Source of the DNA: UBA4644 sp964646225
Lineage (GTDB): Bacteria > Bacillota > Clostridia > Oscillospirales > Butyricicoccaceae
DNA: 27,006 nucleotides
Assembly: GCA_964646225.1 (NCBI GenBank)
Contig: CAZYAD010000017.1
Span: forward strand, 1 to 27,006
Reading direction: 5' to 3'
Position numbers and translations under genes: made by a program. Every line of letters begins with the position of its first letter. Within the stretch, counting starts at the first letter, position 1. Under the pieces are notes generated by a model. The model had not been told where the DNA came from and searched no databases. It was given only the letters and a program-made list of their open reading frames with translations. Shown here piece after piece: positions 22,986 to 27,006 of this stretch.

Positions 22986-23593
22986 TCCGGCGGCTGACCG
23001 ACGGGCTCTCCGCCGGGCTCCTGATCTCCATCGGCGGCTGCGTCTTTCTGGCCTGTGCCGGAGAGGGCATGAAATGGCTGGGCGCCATTCTGTTCGCCGT
23101 GGCGCTGCTGTGCATCTGCTTCAAGGGCTATGCCCTGTTCACCGGCAAGGTTGGCTATCTGGTGGCCGACCACAGCGGAAGCAATCTCCGGGTAGTGCTA
23201 AGCAGTCTGCTTGGCAACGCCGTGGCCTGTGTGGGCGTGGGGCTGCTGATTGCGGCGGCCATGCCCGCGCTGGGGGCGACTGCCGCCTCCATCTGCTCCG
23301 CCAAGCTGGAGCAGACCGTTCTGAGCACGCTGGTGCGATCGGTGCTGTGCGGCGTGCTGATGTACATGGCGGTGAGTATTTTCCGGGAGAAAAACACCAT
23401 CGCCGGCATCGTGTTCTGTGTCCCGGTGTTTATTCTGGCGGGCTTTGAGCACTCCATCGCCAATCTGTTTTATTTCGGCGCGGCCCGGATGCTGAGTCTC
23501 GCCTCGGCCGGATATCTTTGTCTGGTGATTCTGGGCAACGCCGTCGGCGGAATGCTGTTCCCGCTGCTGGACAGCGTGGGCCGGAAGCAATAA
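22982..23593 (+). CDS. Formate/nitrite transporter (FNT/FocA) family membrane protein, compact
   Basis: The protein is 203 residues, starting at GTG 22982 that overlaps the purM stop. Six hydrophobic segments lie at about 8-28, 32-55, 70-95, 115-135, 139-159 and 175-195. FNT hallmarks are GYALFTGKVGYL (49-60), AGFEHSIANLFYFG (153-166, with the channel His H157) and LGNAVGGMLF (184-193), matching the FocA blocks LFTSN, AGFEHSVANM and NIVGG. It is shorter than the usual 250-280 residues, with reduced loops. Its stop TAA lies inside the TAAGGAGG ribosome site of purN, so it is a fixed part of the operon. Formate movement for formyl-tetrahydrofolate supply is an inference. Confidence 0.82.
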   Translation: MIRRLTDGLSAGLLISIGGCVFLACAGEGMKWLGAILFAVALLCICFKGYALFTGKVGYLVADHSGSNLRVVLSSLLGNAVACVGVGLLIAAAMPALGATAASICSAKLEQTVLSTLVRSVLCGVLMYMAVSIFREKNTIAGIVFCVPVFILAGFEHSIANLFYFGAARMLSLASAGYLCLVILGNAVGGMLFPLLDSVGRKQ

Positions 23594-23603
23594 GGAGGTC
23601 TTT

Positions 23604-24227
23604 ATGGCTGACAAAATTTCCGTAGCGGTGCTGGTCTCGGGCGGCGGCACCAATTTACAGGCCCTCATCGACGCCCAGGCCCGCGGCGAGCTGCCCGACT
23701 GCCGTCTGGCGCTGGTGATCTCCAACAAAAGCGGTGCTTTTGCCCTGGAGCGGGCGCGTCAGGCCGGGATCCCCGCCCTGACCATCACCAAAAAGGCCAG
23801 CGGCGGCACCCAGGAGGGCTTTGAGCAGGCCCTCTCGGCCGCCCTGGAGGCCCATGGCATCCGGCTCATCGTGCTGGCCGGGTTCCTGTCCATTCTCAGC
23901 GCTGATTTTACCCGCCGCTGGCGGGATCGCATCATCAATGTTCATCCTTCCCTCATCCCCTCCTTCTGCGGAAAGGGCTTTTACGGCCTGAAGGTCCATA
24001 AGGCCGTACTGGACTACGGGGTCAAGGTCACCGGAGCTACCGTGCATCTGGTGAACGAGATCCCGGACGGCGGCCGGATCCTGCTGCAGCGGGCGGTGGA
24101 GGTCCTCCCCGGCGACACGCCGGAGACTCTGCAGCGGCGAGTCATGGAGCAGGCCGAGTGGAAGCTTTTGCCCCAGGCCGCCCAGATGGTGGCACATCAT
24201 ATGTTGGAGGAGAGAAACAATGGCTGA
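23604..24227 (+). CDS. purN: Phosphoribosylglycinamide formyltransferase 1
   Basis: The 207-residue enzyme transfers a formyl group from 10-formyl-tetrahydrofolate to GAR. Motifs are VLVSGGGTNLQALID (9-23), LAGFLSILS, INVHPSLIPSF with the catalytic Asn and His, GVKVTGATVHLV and the catalytic-Asp segment EIPDGGRILLQ. The start at 23604 has TAAGGAGG, shared with the stop of the FNT gene. The C-terminal end overlaps the next gene by eight bases. Confidence 0.96.
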   Translation: MADKISVAVLVSGGGTNLQALIDAQARGELPDCRLALVISNKSGAFALERARQAGIPALTITKKASGGTQEGFEQALSAALEAHGIRLIVLAGFLSILSADFTRRWRDRIINVHPSLIPSFCGKGFYGLKVHKAVLDYGVKVTGATVHLVNEIPDGGRILLQRAVEVLPGDTPETLQRRVMEQAEWKLLPQAAQMVAHHMLEERNNG

Positions 24228-24903
24228 TCTGTTCAAGTATCTGCGGGAGCGCCCCTACCCCGGCCGGGGCATCCTGCTGGGAAATCTGCCCCAGGGCCAG
24301 CGTCTGTGCGCCTATTTTATCATGGGCCGCAGCGAAAACAGCCGCAACCGGATCTTTGAGGAGACCGGCGACGGCATCCGCACCCGCGCCTTTGACGAGA
24401 GCAAGATGGTGGATCCCTCGCTGATTATCTACCATCCCGTCCGTCAGGTGGGGGACACCTTTGTGGTCACCAACGGCGACCAGACCGATACCCTGCGGGA
24501 TTATCTGGAGCAGGGGCAGTCCGCCTGCGTCGCTTTGCGCACCCGGCAGTTTGAGCCCGACGGCCCCAACTGGACGCCCCGCGTCTCCGGCGTGCGCTAC
24601 CGGGACGGCAGCTATCAGCTGTCCATCCTGAAGGCCGCCGACCCGGAGGGCGCTGCCTGCACCCGCAACTTCTTTGAGTTTGCCCCCCGCTGCGGCACCG
24701 GCCGCTTTATCAGCACCTATGAGGGCTACGGCGCTCCTCTGCCCTCTTTCCACGGCGAGCCGGTGCAGATGGAGCTGCTTCAGCTCACTGCGCAGGAATA
24801 TGCCGACGCCATCTGGAACGCCCTGAACGCCGACAACCGGGTCTCGCTGTATGTCCGGGTGGAGGATCAGGTGGTCATCATCAACAAGCATCAGGAGGTT
24901 TGA
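24220..24903 (+). CDS. purO: PurO-like IMP cyclohydrolase
   Basis: The 227-residue protein resembles the archaeal-type IMP cyclohydrolase family (PF07826), which closes FAICAR to IMP. Blocks typical of the bacterial branch are PYPGRGILLG (13-22), YFIMGRSENSRNR near the start, then ALRTRQFEPDGPNWTPR, RDGSYQLSILKA and FISTYEGYG. It overlaps the purN stop by eight bases and ends just before the AICAR transformylase. Because the following PurH lacks the usual cyclohydrolase half, this protein supplies the last step to IMP. The family call is from memory of these motifs and is strongly supported by context. Confidence 0.87.
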   Translation: MADLFKYLRERPYPGRGILLGNLPQGQRLCAYFIMGRSENSRNRIFEETGDGIRTRAFDESKMVDPSLIIYHPVRQVGDTFVVTNGDQTDTLRDYLEQGQSACVALRTRQFEPDGPNWTPRVSGVRYRDGSYQLSILKAADPEGAACTRNFFEFAPRCGTGRFISTYEGYGAPLPSFHGEPVQMELLQLTAQEYADAIWNALNADNRVSLYVRVEDQVVIINKHQEV

Positions 24904-25267
24904 ATCATGAACGAGCTGGAACTGAAATACGGTTGCAATCCCAACCAGAAGCCCTCCCGCATCTTTATGAAGGAAGGCCAGCTGCCGCTGCAGGTGCTGT
25001 GCGGCAAGCCCGGCTACATCAATTTTCTGGACGCCCTGAACTCCTGGCAGCTGGTGAAGGAGCTGAAGGAAGCCACCGCATCAGGAGGTTTGAATCATGA
25101 ACGAGCTGGAACTGAAATACGGTTGCAATCCCAACCAGAAGCCCTCCCGCATCTTTATGAAGGAAGGCCAGCTGCCGCTGCAGGTGCTGTGCGGCAAGCC
25201 CGGCTACATCAATTTTCTGGACGCCCTGAACTCCTGGCAGCTGGTGAAGGAGCTGAAGGAAGCCACC
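24888..25267 (+). repeat. Exact 190-bp tandem duplication covering the purH start
   Basis: Unit 1 (24888-25077) and unit 2 (25078-25267) are identical by eye, each holding TCAGGAGGTTTGAATCATGA (ribosome site and start) and the first 57 purH codons. Since 190 is not a multiple of three, translation from the first ATG (24907) leaves frame at the junction and ends at 25344, inside purH in another frame. Only the second ATG (25097) gives full PurH. The lack of any difference means a very recent event or an assembly error. Confidence 0.95.
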
Positions 25268-26272
25268 GGTCTGCCCGCAGCCGCCTCCTTCAAGCATGTT
25301 TCCCCCGCCGGTGCCGCCGTGGGCCTGCCCCTCAGCGATATTGACCGCAGGATCTATTTCGTCAAGCCCGAGGCCGAGCTTTCTCCCATTGCCTGCGCCT
25401 ATATCCGCGCCCGGGGCGCTGACCGGCTGTGCTCCTTTGGCGACTGGGCGGCTCTGTCCGACACCTGCGACGCCGCCACTGCCCGCTATCTCAAAAGCGA
25501 GGTGTCCGACGGCGTCATCGCCCCTGATTACACCCCCGAGGCGCTGGAGATCCTGTCCGCCAAAAAGGGCGGCAAGTACAATGTGGTGAAGATCGACCCC
25601 GATTATGTCCCCGCCCCGGTAGAGCACAAGGATGTGTTCGGCGTCACCTTTGAGCAGGGCCGTAACGAACTGAAGATCGACCGGGAGATGCTCACCAATC
25701 TGGTGACCCGCAACCGGGAGCTGCCCGAAAGCGCCCAGATCGACCTGATCGTGGCCCTCATCACCCTGAAATACACCCAGTCCAACTCTGTGTGCTATGT
25801 CAAGGATGGCCAGGCCATCGGCGTGGGCGCCGGTCAGCAGAGCCGTATCCACTGCACCCGCCTGGCGGGCAGCAAGGCCGATAACTGGTACCTGCGGCAG
25901 TGCCCCAAGGTGCTGGCCCTGCCCTTTGTCCCCGGCATCAAGCGTCCCGACCGGGACAACGCCATTGACATCTACATCTCCGATGAGTACGAGGACATCC
26001 TGGCGGAGGGCACCTGGCAGCTGTACTTTACCGAAAAGCCCGAGGCCCTGACCCGCGAGGAGAAAAAGGCCTGGCTGGCTACCCAAACCGGCGTTTCCCT
26101 GGGCTCGGACGCCTTCTTCCCCTTCGGTGATAATGTGGAGCGTGCCCGCAAGTCCGGCGTGTGCTACATCGCGCAGCCCGGCGGCTCGGTGCGGGACGAT
26201 CATGTCATTGAGACGGCGGATAAATACGATATCGCCATGTGCTTTACCGGCGCGCGGCTGTTCCATCACTGA
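25097..26272 (+). CDS. purH: AICAR transformylase, stand-alone PurH-type
   Basis: The 391-residue protein holds only the AICAR formyltransferase half of bifunctional PurH; the N-terminal 200-residue MGS-like IMP cyclohydrolase domain is absent. The catalytic pair is K66-H67 in AASFKHVSPAG, equal to Lys266-His267 of the human enzyme (recalled), exactly 200 residues offset. Other blocks are SNSVCYVKDGQAIGVGAGQQ, SRIHCTRLAG, SDAFFPFGDNVE and the end AQPGGSVRDDHVIETADKYD. It uses 10-formyl-tetrahydrofolate, the cofactor whose shortage the upstream ZTP riboswitch senses. The start used is the second of two duplicated ATGs, each with AGGAGG. Confidence 0.95.
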   Translation: MNELELKYGCNPNQKPSRIFMKEGQLPLQVLCGKPGYINFLDALNSWQLVKELKEATGLPAAASFKHVSPAGAAVGLPLSDIDRRIYFVKPEAELSPIACAYIRARGADRLCSFGDWAALSDTCDAATARYLKSEVSDGVIAPDYTPEALEILSAKKGGKYNVVKIDPDYVPAPVEHKDVFGVTFEQGRNELKIDREMLTNLVTRNRELPESAQIDLIVALITLKYTQSNSVCYVKDGQAIGVGAGQQSRIHCTRLAGSKADNWYLRQCPKVLALPFVPGIKRPDRDNAIDIYISDEYEDILAEGTWQLYFTEKPEALTREEKKAWLATQTGVSLGSDAFFPFGDNVERARKSGVCYIAQPGGSVRDDHVIETADKYDIAMCFTGARLFHH

Positions 26273-26282
26273 TACGCCCACA

Positions 26283-26308
26283 GGGCCGATGGCACCATCG
26301 GCCCTTTT
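26283..26308 (+). terminator. Hairpin with short T run between purH and purD
   Basis: GGGCCGATG (26283-26291) pairs with CATCGGCCC (26296-26304) around a GCAC loop, followed by TTTT. As purD follows on the same strand, it may be a leaky terminator that lowers purD expression. Confidence 0.6.
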
Positions 26309-26346
26309 CCCCTGTCTATACGACGAAAAAGAGAGAAGGTTGTTCT

Positions 26347-27006
26347 ATGAACTTACTGGTTGTGGGCGGCGGCGGCCGCGAACACGCCATTATCCAAAGC
26401 CTGAAAAAGAACCCCGCCGTGACCACCATCTACGCCCTGCCCGGCAACGGCGGCATCGCCCGTGACGCCCAGTGCGTCCCCATTGCCGCCACCGATGTGG
26501 CGGGGATTACCGAATTTGCCCGCACCCATGCCATTGACTTCGCCGTAGTGGCCCCGGATGACCCGCTGGTGCTGGGCTGTGCCGACGCGCTGGAGGCGCT
26601 GGGCATTCCGGTGTTCGGCCCCAGAAAAAACGCCGCCATCATCGAGGGCAGCAAGGTCTTCGCCAAGCGGCTGATGCAGAAATATCACATCCCCACCGCC
26701 GCCTATGCCGTCTTTTCCGACCTGCGGGAGGCGCTGGATTACATGGAGGATGCCCCCATCCCCACCGTCATCAAGGCCGACGGGCTGGCGCTGGGCAAGG
26801 GCGTCATCATCGCCCAGACCCGTGAGGAGGCCCGCACCGCCCTGCGCTCCATGCTGGAGGACCGGGTCTTTGGTGAAAGCGGCAGCCGGGTGATTATCGA
26901 GGAGTTCCTCACCGGGCCGGAGGTGTCGGTGCTGTCCTTTACCGACGGCGAGACCGTGGTGCCCATGGTGTCCTCCATGGATCACAAGCGGGCGCTGGAC
27001 GGCGAC
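26347..27006 (+). CDS. purD: Phosphoribosylamine-glycine ligase (partial)
   Basis: The first 220 codons are visible before the window ends. The protein starts MNLLVVGGGGREHAI, the classic PurD opening, followed by ALPGNGGIA, IDFAVVAPDDPLVLG and FGPRKNAAIIEGSK, then the ATP-grasp segment PTVIKADGLALGKGVIIA and IIEEFLTGPEVSVLSF. It joins phosphoribosylamine and glycine, the step right after PurF. The start has AGAAGG upstream. A hairpin separates it from purH, but the strand and order suit one operon. Confidence 0.96.
   Translation, partial: MNLLVVGGGGREHAIIQSLKKNPAVTTIYALPGNGGIARDAQCVPIAATDVAGITEFARTHAIDFAVVAPDDPLVLGCADALEALGIPVFGPRKNAAIIEGSKVFAKRLMQKYHIPTAAYAVFSDLREALDYMEDAPIPTVIKADGLALGKGVIIAQTREEARTALRSMLEDRVFGESGSRVIIEEFLTGPEVSVLSFTDGETVVPMVSSMDHKRALDGD

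Noticed and set aside
24907..25344. A separate 145-codon gene before purH
   Set aside because: It is the first copy of the tandem duplication; after codon 57 it reads purH sequence in the wrong frame.
1..27006. CRISPR arrays, tRNA or rRNA genes and transposases
   Set aside because: No regularly spaced direct repeats, cloverleaf-like segments, rRNA motifs or transposase reading frames were seen; the only repeats are the purH tandem copy and palindromic intergenic elements.

Overview
The window looks like chromosomal DNA from a GC-rich, low-redox Clostridia member, most likely a gut Oscillospirales/Oscillospiraceae-type anaerobe. This is an inference from a complete ornithine (Stickland-type) fermentation cluster, a type III glutamine synthetase, AGGAGG-type ribosome sites, a ZTP riboswitch ahead of purine genes, and short palindromic repeats between genes. 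Nothing in the sequence names the species.

Left part (1-8,290): on the minus strand lie the 5' end of carB, pyrC, a glnN-dCMP deaminase pair, a CoA-dependent-acyltransferase-fold protein that has lost its catalytic His, and a DivIVA-like coiled-coil protein. On the plus strand lie an unknown 187-aa protein behind a perfect consensus promoter, and a TIGR00300-type protein resembling the archaeal/AgrE ornithine cyclodeaminase.

Middle (8,290-10,070): a decayed, AT-richer patch holds a lipoprotein pseudogene with two lesions, a small four-helix membrane protein and a start-less gene remnant.

Ornithine region (10,070-19,305): seven minus-strand genes run ord > ortA > ortB > oraS > oraE > glmL-like > orr. 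They make up the ornithine oxidative/reductive branch: racemase, B12/PLP D-ornithine 4,5-aminomutase with its probable reactivase, 2,4-diaminopentanoate dehydrogenase and 2-amino-4-oxopentanoate thiolase. A LysR regulator is divergent from ord, and the two promoters overlap at their -10 boxes. Most junctions are tight or overlapping. The exception is a 232-bp spacer between oraE and the glmL-like gene that carries a strong hairpin and a palindromic repeat.

Purine region (19,740-27,006): a promoter, a ZTP riboswitch and a terminator precede purE, purF, purM, a formate/nitrite-transporter-family membrane protein, purN, a PurO-like IMP cyclohydrolase, a stand-alone AICAR transformylase (purH without its cyclohydrolase half) and the 5' end of purD. 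purK and purC are not in the window. Three features stand out: PurF lacks the N-terminal catalytic Cys but keeps the Fe-S cysteines; a formate-channel-like gene sits inside the operon next to the formyl-THF-using steps; and an exact 190-bp out-of-frame tandem duplication covers the start of purH.

Much of the window concerns nitrogen and one-carbon flow: carbamoyl phosphate, glutamine, ornithine, ammonia and formyl groups. No transposase, CRISPR array, tRNA or rRNA was seen.
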